IMG/VR virus record: IMGVR_UViG_3300025759_000822
Coordinates: 1-21,614 of that record
DNA length: 21,614 bases
Origin: a virus
Direction: 5' to 3' (one strand)
Position 1 is the stretch's first letter, and every line of letters begins with the position of its first letter. Below, piece by piece: positions 12,881 through 21,388 of the stretch. The notes under the pieces are model-generated. The model was not told the origin of the DNA. It made no database searches and was given only the letters and a program-made list of their open reading frames with translations. A program made the position numbers and the translations under genes.

Positions 12881-13027
12881 ATGATTAAGAATATATTTGA
12901 TTTACTAAACGCTTCTGATTGGTATGGAGCAGGAGAAAATATAGAAATTGCAAAAGGCAAACATTTAGCTGTAAAAGACTTTAAACAAATGAAAGAACAA
13001 CTTAAAAGATTAAGATATGGCAAGTAA
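12881..13027 (+). CDS. Small hypothetical protein before the tape measure, 48 aa
   Basis: Not recognised. It begins MIKNIFDLLNASDWYGAG and ends in a basic helix (FKQMKEQLKRLRYGK). Its 3' end overlaps the tape measure start by 11 nt in another frame, so translation of the two is probably coupled. Position between baseplate and tape measure genes suggests a small tail assembly factor, but the sequence itself does not show that. Confidence 0.65.
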   Translation: MIKNIFDLLNASDWYGAGENIEIAKGKHLAVKDFKQMKEQLKRLRYGK

Positions 13028-14840
13028 AAAAATACTTATTCAAGTTGACGTAACAACTAAATCAGCAGAAGTACAGATTAATAAAGTTGTTGATTCTATG
13101 AAAAGACTTGAAGGAGCTACAGTAAAACAATCTGTAGCAACTAAAAAGTTAAAAACTGACACTGGATTAAATAATGCTATACTTTTAGAAACAGGTCGTT
13201 TAGCTTCAGATGCTTCTTATGGGTTTGGTGCTATTGCAAACAACTTAGGTCAATTAATAACGTTATTTCAATCTTCTGCAAAAGCTTCAGGCGGTGTTAC
13301 AAAAGCTCTTGGTAGGTTATTTCGTATACAAAGTTTATTTATAATTGGTATACAATTATTAATATCTTTTATGCCGAAAATAATTAAAAGATTTCAAGAT
13401 AAAGCAAAAGCAGCTAGAGCCGTTAAAGATGCTTTGATAGAAGGAACACAAGCTGTACAAGGTCAAGTTAAAGCACTGGAAAGTTATCAAGAAATGTTAA
13501 ATTCCAACAACCTAAGTTTAACAGAAAAACAAAAACTATTAGACAAGGTTGCTAAAGAACAAAAGCTAGATAACTTAGAATTAGATGAAAACAATAACTT
13601 ATCTGAAGAATCAAACAAACTTATAAAAGATAAAATAAGGTTATTGGTTTTAGAATCTCAAGCCAACACTATTAAAAGTCAAATACAAGAAGAGCTAACT
13701 AAAAGAGCTAAAGCTTTAGCACAAGTAGAGGAAGATGTAAACTCACAAATATCTAAAGGAACTGATTTTGTTGACAGAAACACAAAAGGTTTACAAAATA
13801 ATGTTAAAGTTGGTGTTTCAGCAGTTAAAACTATAGTAAACAATACTAACGCTTTTGCTGGGTTAAAGAAAGCTATTGGATTAGTGTCAGCTCCTTTTAA
13901 AGCATATAATGATGATGTAAATAGTGCAGAAGCTATACAGTCAAGAAGAAATAAGGCAGATGCAGAATCTAATAAAATTACAAAAGAAAGTGAAAATAGG
14001 CTAAATGTGCTTATAGAAAAGTTTAAATCCTTAACCACAGAAATGCTTTCTCTCACTGACGCTAATGAACAATTAAAAGAAAGTCAAATAGATGAAGGAT
14101 TGTTTGAAAGAATTGAAAGGGATAATATTAAATTACAAAATATTACTGCAAAGTATAACGCAAAAAGTATTGAAGATGATTTTGCTAGAAAAGATGCAGA
14201 ATTAAAAGCAGAAGAACAATATCAAATTGACGCTATAAATTCTACAGAAGCTTATGAAACAGAAAAAGAATCAGCTAGATTAGCTGTTCAAATATATTAT
14301 GCTAAACAAAGACAGGATAACAGAGAAAAAGAAGAGGATGCTATAAAAGCGTCACAATTATCAATAATCAGTATTTATGCTAAAGCTATTGGTACTATGG
14401 GCAAATTGTTTAAACAAGGAAGCGATGCTTCAAAAGCTGCTGCTTTAACTGAAATAGCAATAAACACTGCTGTTGGATATGTGCAAGGTTTAGATATTGC
14501 ACAAAAATCAGCTAAAGGAACTGGGGCTTTAGCCGCTTTTTCTTTTCCTGTTTTTTATGCACAACAAGTTCTTGCTGTATTAGGTGCGGCTGCTCAAGCT
14601 AAACAAATATTATCTAGCGGTGGAAAAAGCACACCCTCAAGCTCTATTTCTGGAACAAGCACACCAACAACAATAGAAGCTCCTGACTTTAATGTAGTCG
14701 GTGCTGGGGGTGTAAGTCAATTAGCAACCACATTAGCAGGTGTAACAGGGCAACCATTAAAAGCATTTGTTGTTAGTAAAGAAATATCATCAGCTCAAGA
14801 ATTAGAAAGAAATATTACAACTACAGCATCAATAGGTTAA
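13017..14840 (+). CDS. Tail tape measure protein, 607 aa
   Basis: The tape measure sets tail length and is ejected with the DNA. The features fit: long charged helical coiled-coil stretches (about residues 125-460, e.g. ALESYQEMLNSNNLSLTEKQ), one strong hydrophobic helix near residues 103-119 (RIQSLFIIGIQLLISFMPKI), and a second hydrophobic region near 477-530 with TEIAINTAVGYVQGLDIAQK and VFYAQQVLAVLGAAAQAK. The Gly/Ser/Thr-rich tail after it is also typical. At about 1.5 angstrom per residue, 607 residues would give a tail around 90 nm (family rule, not measured). No peptidase or lysozyme motif seen. It overlaps the 48-aa gene by 11 nt. Confidence 0.8.
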   Translation: MASKKILIQVDVTTKSAEVQINKVVDSMKRLEGATVKQSVATKKLKTDTGLNNAILLETGRLASDASYGFGAIANNLGQLITLFQSSAKASGGVTKALGRLFRIQSLFIIGIQLLISFMPKIIKRFQDKAKAARAVKDALIEGTQAVQGQVKALESYQEMLNSNNLSLTEKQKLLDKVAKEQKLDNLELDENNNLSEESNKLIKDKIRLLVLESQANTIKSQIQEELTKRAKALAQVEEDVNSQISKGTDFVDRNTKGLQNNVKVGVSAVKTIVNNTNAFAGLKKAIGLVSAPFKAYNDDVNSAEAIQSRRNKADAESNKITKESENRLNVLIEKFKSLTTEMLSLTDANEQLKESQIDEGLFERIERDNIKLQNITAKYNAKSIEDDFARKDAELKAEEQYQIDAINSTEAYETEKESARLAVQIYYAKQRQDNREKEEDAIKASQLSIISIYAKAIGTMGKLFKQGSDASKAAALTEIAINTAVGYVQGLDIAQKSAKGTGALAAFSFPVFYAQQVLAVLGAAAQAKQILSSGGKSTPSSSISGTSTPTTIEAPDFNVVGAGGVSQLATTLAGVTGQPLKAFVVSKEISSAQELERNITTTASIG

Positions 14841-14859
14841 TTATTAAAATAAATTCAAT

Positions 14860-16359
14860 ATGAAAATAGTAGAATTAATTATAGACGAAGAACAAGAATT
14901 ATCTGGAATAGAAGCAATCTCTATTGTAGATGAACCAGCAATAGAAGAAAACTTTATTGCATTATCTAAACAGCATGAAATAAAACTAGCTGAAGTAGAT
15001 AAAGAAAAGAAAATATTAATGGGTGCTGCTTTAGTTCCTAACAAGAATATTTACAGACGTAACGGAGAAGACGAGTATTATATATTCTTTAGTGAAGATA
15101 CTGTTAGAAAAGCATCTGAACTATTCTTAATGAGAGGCAATCAAAATAAATCTACATTAGAGCATCAAGCTGAATTGTATGGGTTGTCTGTAGTTGAATC
15201 ATGGATTATAGAAGACGATGTACACGATAAATCAAGAAAGTATGATATGGATTTGCCTGTAGGTACTTGGATGGTTTCTATGAAAGTAAACAACGATGAA
15301 GTTTGGGATAACTACGTTAAAACAGGTTTAGTAAAGGGATTCTCTATAGAAGGTTATTTTACAGATAAAATTGCTATGAGTAAAATACAAGAAGTTAATG
15401 AGGAAGAAGAGGCAAGAGAAATACTATTGGAGATTGCCAATTCAATACTAGACAATAAGTATGAACTTAAAACTTATGGTGATTACGGAAGTGGTGTTAG
15501 AAACAATGCTAAAAGAGGTATTGAGCTTAACAAGAAAGTAAATAATAAATGTGCCACAAGCGTAGGAAAAATAAGAGCTCAGCAGTTGTCAAGAGGTGAA
15601 AAATTGAGTGTGTCAACAATTAAGAGGATGTATTCTTATTTATCAAGAGCAGAAACGTATTATGATGCTGGAGACAGTAAAGCTTGTGGAACTATATCAT
15701 ATTTATTATGGGGTGGTAAAGCGGGATTAAACTGGTCAAGAGGCAAGCTAAGAGAACTTGGTGAATTAAAAATGGCATCAATGGTTGTGGATAAAGACCA
15801 CGCAATTATAAATGATAGATTAGCTTATTCAAGTAAAGAAAAAGCTGAAGAAATGGCAAAAGATTTAGATTGTAAAGGAATACACGAACACGACCTTGAA
15901 GGTAAAACTTGGTATATGCCTTGTGAACAACATTTTTTAGCAGAAGTAGGTGAAGACGGAGTAATAAGAAAAAGTCCTAAAGCACCTAAATCCGACACCC
16001 CTAATCCTAATCCTAAAGGTGAAGGAACGGCAAAAGGAGATGCTTCTGGCAAAAGAGGTGCTAAGGTGTCAGAAAAAGATAGAGCTGCTCTTAAAAAGAA
16101 AGCAGATGATTTTAATGAAAAATATAAAGAAAAATTAGGTTATGGTATAACTGTTGGTATGCTAGCTTCGGTATTTCAAAGAGGTCTTGGAGCATACAAC
16201 ACAAGTCATTCGCCAAATGTTAAATCACCTTCACAATGGGCACACGCTAGAGTAAACGCCTTTATGTATTTGGTAAGAAACGGAAGACCAGAAAATGCCA
16301 AATATACTACTGATTATGATTTATTGCCAACTAAACATCCTAAAAGCAGTAAGAAATGA
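14860..16359 (+). CDS. XkdF-like prohead protease fused to extra domains, 499 aa
   Basis: Residues 1-175 match the XkdF-type phage head protease: AISIVDEPAIEENF (19-32), a catalytic-type His in STLEHQAELYGLSVVESW (H102), and PVGTWMVSMKV then KGFSIEGYF with the likely Ser162. It would cut the scaffold or capsid during maturation. Residues about 205-300 (SGVRNNAKRGIELNKKVNNK, then IRAQQLSRGEKLS and ISYLLWGGKAGLNW) form a second domain of unknown role. A third segment has KGIHEHDLEGKTWYMPCEQH (339-358). After a Pro/Gly/Lys linker, the end (about 405-499) has FQRGLGAYNTSHSPNVKSPS and ARVNAFMYLVRNGRPENAKY. These parts resemble domains seen in other phage proteases, but I cannot name their function. 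Overlaps the next gene by ATGA. Confidence 0.82.
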   Translation: MKIVELIIDEEQELSGIEAISIVDEPAIEENFIALSKQHEIKLAEVDKEKKILMGAALVPNKNIYRRNGEDEYYIFFSEDTVRKASELFLMRGNQNKSTLEHQAELYGLSVVESWIIEDDVHDKSRKYDMDLPVGTWMVSMKVNNDEVWDNYVKTGLVKGFSIEGYFTDKIAMSKIQEVNEEEEAREILLEIANSILDNKYELKTYGDYGSGVRNNAKRGIELNKKVNNKCATSVGKIRAQQLSRGEKLSVSTIKRMYSYLSRAETYYDAGDSKACGTISYLLWGGKAGLNWSRGKLRELGELKMASMVVDKDHAIINDRLAYSSKEKAEEMAKDLDCKGIHEHDLEGKTWYMPCEQHFLAEVGEDGVIRKSPKAPKSDTPNPNPKGEGTAKGDASGKRGAKVSEKDRAALKKKADDFNEKYKEKLGYGITVGMLASVFQRGLGAYNTSHSPNVKSPSQWAHARVNAFMYLVRNGRPENAKYTTDYDLLPTKHPKSSKK

Positions 16360-16562
16360 AAAAAACAAATGAAACTGTAGGAAACGCTGTTCCAAGCGGT
16401 AGTAGAAGAGGTTGTATGTGTAAAGATGGTACATACTCAAGAAAGTGTTGTGATGGAACTTTAAGAAGTCAAGGTGTCGGAAGAATATCAGGTGTAGGTG
16501 TTTTATTATTAGAATCAGGAGGAAATATATTACAAGAAAACGGTCAAAATATAAAATTATAA
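16356..16562 (+). CDS. Small Cys-rich phage protein, 68 aa
   Basis: The centre reads RRGCMCKDGTYSRKCCDGTL, a compact four-cysteine motif (residues about 19-32) that could bind metal, followed by Gly-rich GVGRISGVGVLLLESGGN. The CxCxDGTYSxxCCDG pattern resembles short proteins seen beside head genes in flavobacterial phages. Function is unknown. It overlaps the protease gene by ATGA, and a fibre-like gene starts 3 nt after its stop. Confidence 0.72.
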   Translation: MKKTNETVGNAVPSGSRRGCMCKDGTYSRKCCDGTLRSQGVGRISGVGVLLLESGGNILQENGQNIKL

Positions 16563-16565
16563 ATA

Positions 16566-17012
16566 ATGTCAAAAAAAATATCACAATTAGATTCAATATC
16601 ATCAATACAGGAAACTGATTTAATAGCTGTAGTACAGAGTGGTTCAACACAAAAAGCTACAATAAGTCAAATTGAAAACTATTTAATTCCTACTAATTTA
16701 ACTATGTCTGATGGAGACACAATAAATCTTTCAGATTCAACTTACTCGGATTCTATGCTTATTAGGTTAACTTGGAGTGGAGGAGCTGGAAATGCAACTT
16801 TAAACCTACCTTCAGCATCAAGCAATACAAATAGAATTATGAGGTTTATCTCTAATGGGGGATTTGCTGTTTCTACAAGAGTAAATTTAACTCCTATAGG
16901 TTCTGACACTTTAGATGGCTCTACAGATGCTTATGTTATAAATATAACTTATGAAGGTATACAGGTATGGTCAGATGGTGTTGAATGGTTTATAATACAG
17001 AAAAAAGCATAA
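16566..17012 (+). CDS. Fibre- or decoration-like structural protein, 148 aa
   Basis: The N-terminus KISQLDSISSIQETDLIAVV followed by QSGSTQKATISQIENY is a recurrent virion-attachment-type start of phage fibre and appendage proteins (an S-x-L-x(n)-DLI-AVVQ-G-T-KAT pattern). The rest is beta-rich and Ser/Thr-rich (TINLSDSTYSDSMLIRLTWS; VNLTPIGSDTLDGSTDAYVI). Position between protease and scaffold genes suggests a head decoration or head fibre protein rather than a tail fibre, but this is an inference. Non-coding 65 nt follow, with no terminator. Confidence 0.65.
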   Translation: MSKKISQLDSISSIQETDLIAVVQSGSTQKATISQIENYLIPTNLTMSDGDTINLSDSTYSDSMLIRLTWSGGAGNATLNLPSASSNTNRIMRFISNGGFAVSTRVNLTPIGSDTLDGSTDAYVINITYEGIQVWSDGVEWFIIQKKA

Positions 17013-17077
17013 AAATCTAACAAGGTTTTTATATACAGTTAATTAAGTAAGATAAATTAATTTATAAATCGAAATTT

Positions 17078-17608
17078 ATGGAAAACACTAAAGCTACATC
17101 AATTTTGAACGACATCATGGAAAAACTATCATTAGTTAAAAAAGATGAAGTAAAAGAAGTTGAGGTGAATCAAGAAGTAAATCTTTCGGAAGAAGTTAAA
17201 GAAGAAGAAAAACTATCTCAAGAACTTACTGAGCTTGCTTGTCAAGAAGAAGTAAAAGAGGAGTTGTCTTCTGAAGAAGTTGTTTCTGAAGAGTTACAAG
17301 AGGAAGTTCCTGTAATAGAGGAAGCCTCTGAAGAAATTGAGATGGATGAAATGAAATACGTTAGTAAAGACGAATTTGATTCTAAAATCTCAGAATTAAA
17401 AGGAATGATTGAAGAAATGAAATTAGGTTACAAAGAAGAAAAACTATCTATGGAAAAAGAAATAGAGAAGTTATCTGCTGAACCAGCTTCAGAACCAATC
17501 GCACACAACCCTGAAGGGGAAGTAAAACAAAACTTTAAGTCTTTTGGTCAAAACAGAGTTATGAACACTAGAGATAGAGTAATGAACAGAATTGCTAATT
17601 TAAAATAA
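17078..17608 (+). CDS. Probable scaffolding protein, 176 aa
   Basis: Strongly acidic, repetitive Glu/Ser/Val sequence (EEVKEEEKLSQELTELACQ and similar) with a coiled-coil middle (YVSKDEFDSKISELKGMIEE; residues about 93-130) and a basic, Arg-rich C-terminus (RVMNTRDRVMNRIANLK). An acidic helical body with a basic C-terminal capsid-binding tail, placed 25 nt before the major capsid gene, is the usual look of an internal scaffold. It is probably cut by the upstream protease. The 65 nt before it hold AT-rich leader sequence and no clear promoter. Confidence 0.78.
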   Translation: MENTKATSILNDIMEKLSLVKKDEVKEVEVNQEVNLSEEVKEEEKLSQELTELACQEEVKEELSSEEVVSEELQEEVPVIEEASEEIEMDEMKYVSKDEFDSKISELKGMIEEMKLGYKEEKLSMEKEIEKLSAEPASEPIAHNPEGEVKQNFKSFGQNRVMNTRDRVMNRIANLK

Positions 17609-17633
17609 ACTAAAAACTAAAATTAATTAAAAA

Positions 17634-18593
17634 ATGGCTACTACTACATCAATTACAAGTACTTATGCTGGCGAATTTGCAGGCAAGTACATTTCTGCTG
17701 CTTTATTATCAGGTGTTACACTTGATAGAGGTGGTATTGAAATCAAACCAAATGTAAAGTTCAAAGAAGTAATCAAGAAAATTGCTACTGATGCTAACGT
17801 AATCAAAGACGCAACTTGTGATTTCACTGACACTGCAACTATTACATTAACTGAAAGAATCCTTCAACCAGAAGAATTTCAAGTAAACCTAGAGCTTTGT
17901 AAAAAAGACTTTAGAAGTGACTGGGAAGCTGTACAAATGGGATACTCTGCTTTTGACAACCTACCTCCAAAATTCTCTGACTACTTAATTGGTCACGTTT
18001 CTGGATTAGTTGCTGAAAAAACAGAAAACAACATTTGGAAAGGTGTTAACGGAAATGCTGGTGAATTTGATGGATTTACAACTTTATTAGCTGCTGATGG
18101 TGACGTTATTGACGTTGCTGCTGCAACTGTAACATCTTCAAACGTTATTGCTCAACTAGGAGCTATTGTTGATGCTATTCCTTCTTCACTATACGGAAAA
18201 GAAGATTTATACATCTATGTATCTCAAAACATTGCTAGAGCTTATGTAAGAGCACTAGGAGGATTTGGAATCTTAGAAAATGCTGCTGGTACTGAAAACG
18301 TATCTAGCATTGGAGCAAATGGTGTATCTAATCAAGGTACTATGTGGTGGCAAAATGGAGCATTATCTTTTGATGGTGTAAAATTATTTGTTGCTAACGG
18401 ACTTGCTGACAATAGAGCTGTTGCTGCTCAAAAATCTAACTTATTCTTCGGAACAGGTCTTTTATCTGACCACAACGAAGTTAAGTTAATCGATATGGCT
18501 GACCTAGATGGTTCTCAAAACGTAAGAGTTGTTATGAGATTTACTGCTGGAGTTCAGTACGGAATAGGGTCTGATATTGTACTATATTCTTAA
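17634..18593 (+). CDS. Major capsid protein, 319 aa
   Basis: Shell-forming protein, presumably HK97-fold. The N-terminus TTTSITSTYAGEFAGKYISA leads to IEIKPNVKFKEVIKKIATDA, then TLTERILQPEEFQVNLELC and CKKDFRSDWEAVQMGYSAFD, then SSLYGKEDLYIYVSQNIARA and LIDMADLDGSQNVRVVMRFT, a layout I associate with flavobacterial phage capsid proteins. Support also comes from context: scaffold 25 nt upstream, strong terminator downstream, and heavier use of C-ending Asn, Asp and Phe codons than neighbours (by eye, Asn AAC about 13 to AAT about 7), as expected for a highly expressed gene. No 5' delta domain is visible, matching a separate scaffold. Confidence 0.88.
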   Translation: MATTTSITSTYAGEFAGKYISAALLSGVTLDRGGIEIKPNVKFKEVIKKIATDANVIKDATCDFTDTATITLTERILQPEEFQVNLELCKKDFRSDWEAVQMGYSAFDNLPPKFSDYLIGHVSGLVAEKTENNIWKGVNGNAGEFDGFTTLLAADGDVIDVAAATVTSSNVIAQLGAIVDAIPSSLYGKEDLYIYVSQNIARAYVRALGGFGILENAAGTENVSSIGANGVSNQGTMWWQNGALSFDGVKLFVANGLADNRAVAAQKSNLFFGTGLLSDHNEVKLIDMADLDGSQNVRVVMRFTAGVQYGIGSDIVLYS

Positions 18594-18615
18594 TAAATTA
18601 AATTAACCAAAAATT

Positions 18616-18651
18616 AGGGTAGGTGGGTAAATGCCTACTTACCCTTTTTTT
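18616..18651 (+). terminator. Intrinsic terminator after the major capsid gene
   Basis: An 11-bp stem, GGGTAGGTGGG (18617-18627) with CCTACTTACCC (18634-18644; two G-U pairs), loop of six bases, then seven T (18645-18651). The next gene starts only 17 nt later with no promoter-like sequence in between, so it should be partly leaky or act as an mRNA 3' stabiliser. Confidence 0.87.
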
Positions 18652-18668
18652 ATAAAAAATAATAAACT

Positions 18669-19217
18669 ATGGCTTGCGATTTATCATTAGGTAGAAAAGA
18701 ACCTTGTAAAGATGTTGTTGGTGGCATAAGAGCAGTTTATTTTACTGATTTTGGAGATTTAGGTACAGTTACACAAACTGATGATGAAATAACAGATTTA
18801 TCTGGAACTTTCACTGCCTTTAAATATGAAGTAAAAGGAAACTCGTCTTTTGAACAAAACATTACATCATCAAGAGAAAATGGAACTACATTCTTTGAAC
18901 AAACATTAAATTTAACACTACATAAGCTTTCTAAAGAAGACAATAAAGAATTAAAATTGTTAGCTTACGGAAGACCTCATGTTGCTGTTGAAGATTACAA
19001 TGGTAATGTATTTTTAATGGGATTACAGCATGGAGCTGATGTATCAGGAGGAACTATAGTTACTGGTGCTGCTATGGGAGATTTAAGTGGTTATACACTT
19101 AGTTTATCTGCTATGGAAGTAAAACCAGCTAACTTTGTAGCATCGCCTACATCTGCTGACCCATACGCTGGAATGTCTAGTGCAACTGTTACAGTAACAG
19201 TAGGTACTAATTCATAA
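18669..19217 (+). CDS. Probable major tail (tube) protein, 182 aa
   Basis: Begins with MACDLSLGRKEPCKDVVGGI (residues 1-20, two Cys), followed by a beta-rich body: FTAFKYEVKGNSSFEQNITS, NGTTFFEQTLNLTLHKLSKE, then ELKLLAYGRPHVAVEDYNG and GYTLSLSAMEVKPANFV. The starting pattern L-x-GR-x-PCKD-x-VGGI and the FEQ-x(n)-L-KL repeat remind me of a tube/major tail family of Bacteroidota phages; a head decoration role is the alternative. It sits between two terminators, as a separately tuned, highly expressed gene would. No insertion or signal sequence seen. Confidence 0.7.
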   Translation: MACDLSLGRKEPCKDVVGGIRAVYFTDFGDLGTVTQTDDEITDLSGTFTAFKYEVKGNSSFEQNITSSRENGTTFFEQTLNLTLHKLSKEDNKELKLLAYGRPHVAVEDYNGNVFLMGLQHGADVSGGTIVTGAAMGDLSGYTLSLSAMEVKPANFVASPTSADPYAGMSSATVTVTVGTNS

Positions 19218-19242
19218 TAACTAAATTTAATTGGGTTAAATT

Positions 19243-19269
19243 AAGGGATGCTTCGGTATCCCTTTTTTT
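19243..19269 (+). terminator. Intrinsic terminator with UUCG loop
   Basis: AAGGGATGC-TTCG-GTATCCCTT (19243-19264): 9-bp stem with one G-U pair closed by a C(UUCG)G tetraloop, then a T tract to 19269. It lies 26 nt after the tail-tube gene and 36 nt before the next start. Confidence 0.9.
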
Positions 19270-19305
19270 ATGAAAACAAATTAGCAATTATTTGTTACTT
19301 ATAAT

Positions 19306-19641
19306 ATGGTAGTATTAACAACATCAACAGATGCTCAGAGTTTTAAGGTAATTCCTAGAAGTGCACAAAGCTCAGTTACGTTTGAACTAACTGATAAATC
19401 TAAAAGAACTACAAGTGCTATTAGCGTTTCTGTAACTAATTCAAATGGGTATATGACTGTTACAGGTAGTTTTTCATTAGTAGAAGGTAGATTTTATTCA
19501 TTTGCAATTAAAAATGGTGCTGTAATTATATATAGAGGCTCTATTTTTTGCACAGACCAAACTAATTTTAATACCTTTGATGTACATTCTGGAGAATACA
19601 CTACAGAAAACACATACGATAACGATTTTGTAATAATATGA
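19306..19641 (+). CDS. Virion-associated hypothetical protein, 111 aa
   Basis: Beta-rich small protein: AQSFKVIPRSAQSSVTFELT (residues 10-29), SLVEGRFYSFAIKNGAVIIY (about 57-76), then RGSIFCTDQTNFNTFDVHSG (77-96). This pattern (P-x-R strands, a FYSF-hairpin, IYRGxIFCTxQ) recalls a small protein found next to the portal in Bacteroidota phages, with no settled function. Its stop overlaps the portal start (ATGA), suggesting coupled translation. The promoter is unclear, so it probably relies on readthrough of the UUCG terminator. Confidence 0.7.
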   Translation: MVVLTTSTDAQSFKVIPRSAQSSVTFELTDKSKRTTSAISVSVTNSNGYMTVTGSFSLVEGRFYSFAIKNGAVIIYRGSIFCTDQTNFNTFDVHSGEYTTENTYDNDFVII

Positions 19642-20885
19642 GAAAAGTAAATAAAATGGCAAAAAAAAGATATAATAGTAAACCGTTGCCAAAAGTAGAA
19701 AAAGGAAAGATACATATAGTCAATATGTCTTCTTACACAAGACCTGAAATTAAAGAACAATATAATAGAGATTGGGTAGAATATGGAGATGACAATAATT
19801 ATTTTAGTTATTTAATAGACAGATATAATGGCAGTCCTACAAATAACGCTGCTATTAATGGTATTGCTGAAATGATATATGGAAAAGGAATTGATGCAGT
19901 TGATAGTAAAGAAAAAGAAGCTGATTACCTAGAGATGAAAGAACTCTTTACTAAATCTTGTATGAAAAAAGTATGCTACGATTACAAAATGATGGGTCAA
20001 GCTGCAATTCAAATAATTTATTCTAAGGACAGGAAAAAGATTGTGCAAGTAGAACATATACCTGTAGAGACGTTAAGGGCAGAGAAGGCAAATAACAAGG
20101 GTGAAATACAAGGTTATTACTATGCTAAAGATTGGTCAGACGTTACTTTTAAAACACAACCTAAAAGAATACCTGCATTTGGAACTAGCAAGTCAGGATT
20201 AGAAATACTATATATTAAACCTTATAGAGCTGGATTTTATTACTATTCACCAGTAGATTATCAAGGAGGATTACAATATGCAGAGTTAGAAGAAGAGATA
20301 GCGAACTATCATATAAATAACATACAGAATGGTCTTGCACCAAGTATGCTTATAAACTTTAATAATGGTGTGCCTACAGAAGAACAGAGAAGTTTGATTG
20401 AGCAAAACATACAAGAAAAGTTTAGTGGGTCTTCTAATGCTGGTAGATTTATATTGGCATTTAACGATAGCAAAGAGCTTTCTGCAAGTATTGAGCCAGT
20501 TATACTAAGTGATGCACATGAACAATATAAATTCTTGAGTGATGAATCTATGAGAAAGGTAATGGTATCACACAGAATTGTATCGCCTATGCTTGTAGGT
20601 ATAAAAGATAATACTGGATTAGGAAATAATGCTGAAGAATTACAAACAGCATCTTTACTTATGGATAATACAGTTATTAGACCAATGCAAGTTACTATAC
20701 TAGATGAACTAGAAAAAGTATTAATGTACAACGGAATTGAATTAGATATATACTTTAAAACATTACAACCTTTAGAATTTACTGATTTAACAAATGCTAT
20801 TACAGATGCAGAGATAGAAAAAGAAACGGGAATAAAAAAGGAAGATAGTGAAGAAATAGAAGAACAAATAAATATAGAAGAATAA
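19638..20885 (+). CDS. Portal protein, 415 aa
   Basis: The dodecameric portal at the head vertex, through which terminase pumps DNA. Signature features of the portal family are visible: NAAINGIAEMIYGKGID (about residues 72-88), KVCYDYKMMGQAAIQIIYSK (about 111-130), a stem region IANYHINNIQNGLAPSMLIN (about 219-238), and SHRIVSPMLVGIKDNTGLGN then NAEELQTASLLMDNTVIRPM near 315-355. The C-terminal end is acidic (EEIEEQINIEE). Two starts fit: ATG 19638, which overlaps the previous stop as ATGA, and ATG 19656 (MAKKRYN). The family assignment is firm from the pattern and the neighbours. Portal lies after capsid here, against the usual order. Confidence 0.85.
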   Translation: MRKVNKMAKKRYNSKPLPKVEKGKIHIVNMSSYTRPEIKEQYNRDWVEYGDDNNYFSYLIDRYNGSPTNNAAINGIAEMIYGKGIDAVDSKEKEADYLEMKELFTKSCMKKVCYDYKMMGQAAIQIIYSKDRKKIVQVEHIPVETLRAEKANNKGEIQGYYYAKDWSDVTFKTQPKRIPAFGTSKSGLEILYIKPYRAGFYYYSPVDYQGGLQYAELEEEIANYHINNIQNGLAPSMLINFNNGVPTEEQRSLIEQNIQEKFSGSSNAGRFILAFNDSKELSASIEPVILSDAHEQYKFLSDESMRKVMVSHRIVSPMLVGIKDNTGLGNNAEELQTASLLMDNTVIRPMQVTILDELEKVLMYNGIELDIYFKTLQPLEFTDLTNAITDAEIEKETGIKKEDSEEIEEQINIEE

Positions 20886-21388
20886 TGGCAACAGCACTAT
20901 TTATAAAAAGGTCAGATTTAGTTAAAAATACTGCATTAAATTCAAATGTAGATACAGATAAATTTATACAGTTTATTAGTTTGGCACAAGAGATTCATGT
21001 ACAAAATTATTTAGGCACAGATTTATATGATAAAATAAGTGCTGATATAATAGCAGGAACATTAACTGGAGATTACTTGTCTTTAGTTAATGACTATATA
21101 CAACCAATGCTTATACATTTTGCTATGGTAGAATACTTGCCATTTGCAGCTTATTCTATATCAAATGGTGGTGTATATAAGCACAATGCTGAAAATAGTC
21201 AAATAGCAAATAAAGAGGAAGTAGATTTCTTAATTCAAAAGGAGAGAGATTTTGCTGAGTATTATGCTCAAAGATTTATAGATTATATGACTTATAATGC
21301 ACCGTCTAAATTTGACGAGTATTATAGTAATTCAAATCAAGACATTTATCCAGATAAAGATACAGGGTTTCACGGATGGGTATTATAA
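20885..21388 (+). CDS. Head-tail connector/adaptor-like protein (possibly DUF6712), 167 aa
   Basis: Alpha-helical: FIKRSDLVKNTALNSNVDTD (residues 6-25), KFIQFISLAQEIHVQNYLGT (26-45), LYDKISADIIAGTLTGDYLS (47-66), a YIQPMLIHFAMVEYLPFAAY helix (about 71-90), and KHNAENSQIANKEEVDFLIQ. The layout of I-x(n)-AQE-IHVQNYLG-DLY and LPFAAY is one I associate with a Bacteroidota phage neck family, placed right after the portal. It probably joins portal to tail. The DUF number is from memory and not checked. Overlaps the portal stop as TAATG. Confidence 0.74.
   Translation: MATALFIKRSDLVKNTALNSNVDTDKFIQFISLAQEIHVQNYLGTDLYDKISADIIAGTLTGDYLSLVNDYIQPMLIHFAMVEYLPFAAYSISNGGVYKHNAENSQIANKEEVDFLIQKERDFAEYYAQRFIDYMTYNAPSKFDEYYSNSNQDIYPDKDTGFHGWVL

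Noticed and set aside
13679-14056. 125-codon minus-strand frame inside the tape measure gene
   Set aside because: Ser/Leu/Phe-rich shadow of a coiled-coil gene; no leader, no family resemblance. Other minus-strand frames (5857-6189, 7490-7861, 20309-20731 and similar) were dropped for the same reason.
17013-17077. Possible promoter before the scaffold gene (ACAGTTAATTAAG resembles the phage box)
   Set aside because: Only CAGTT matches, no TTTG is present and no TAnnTTTG follows at the right distance.
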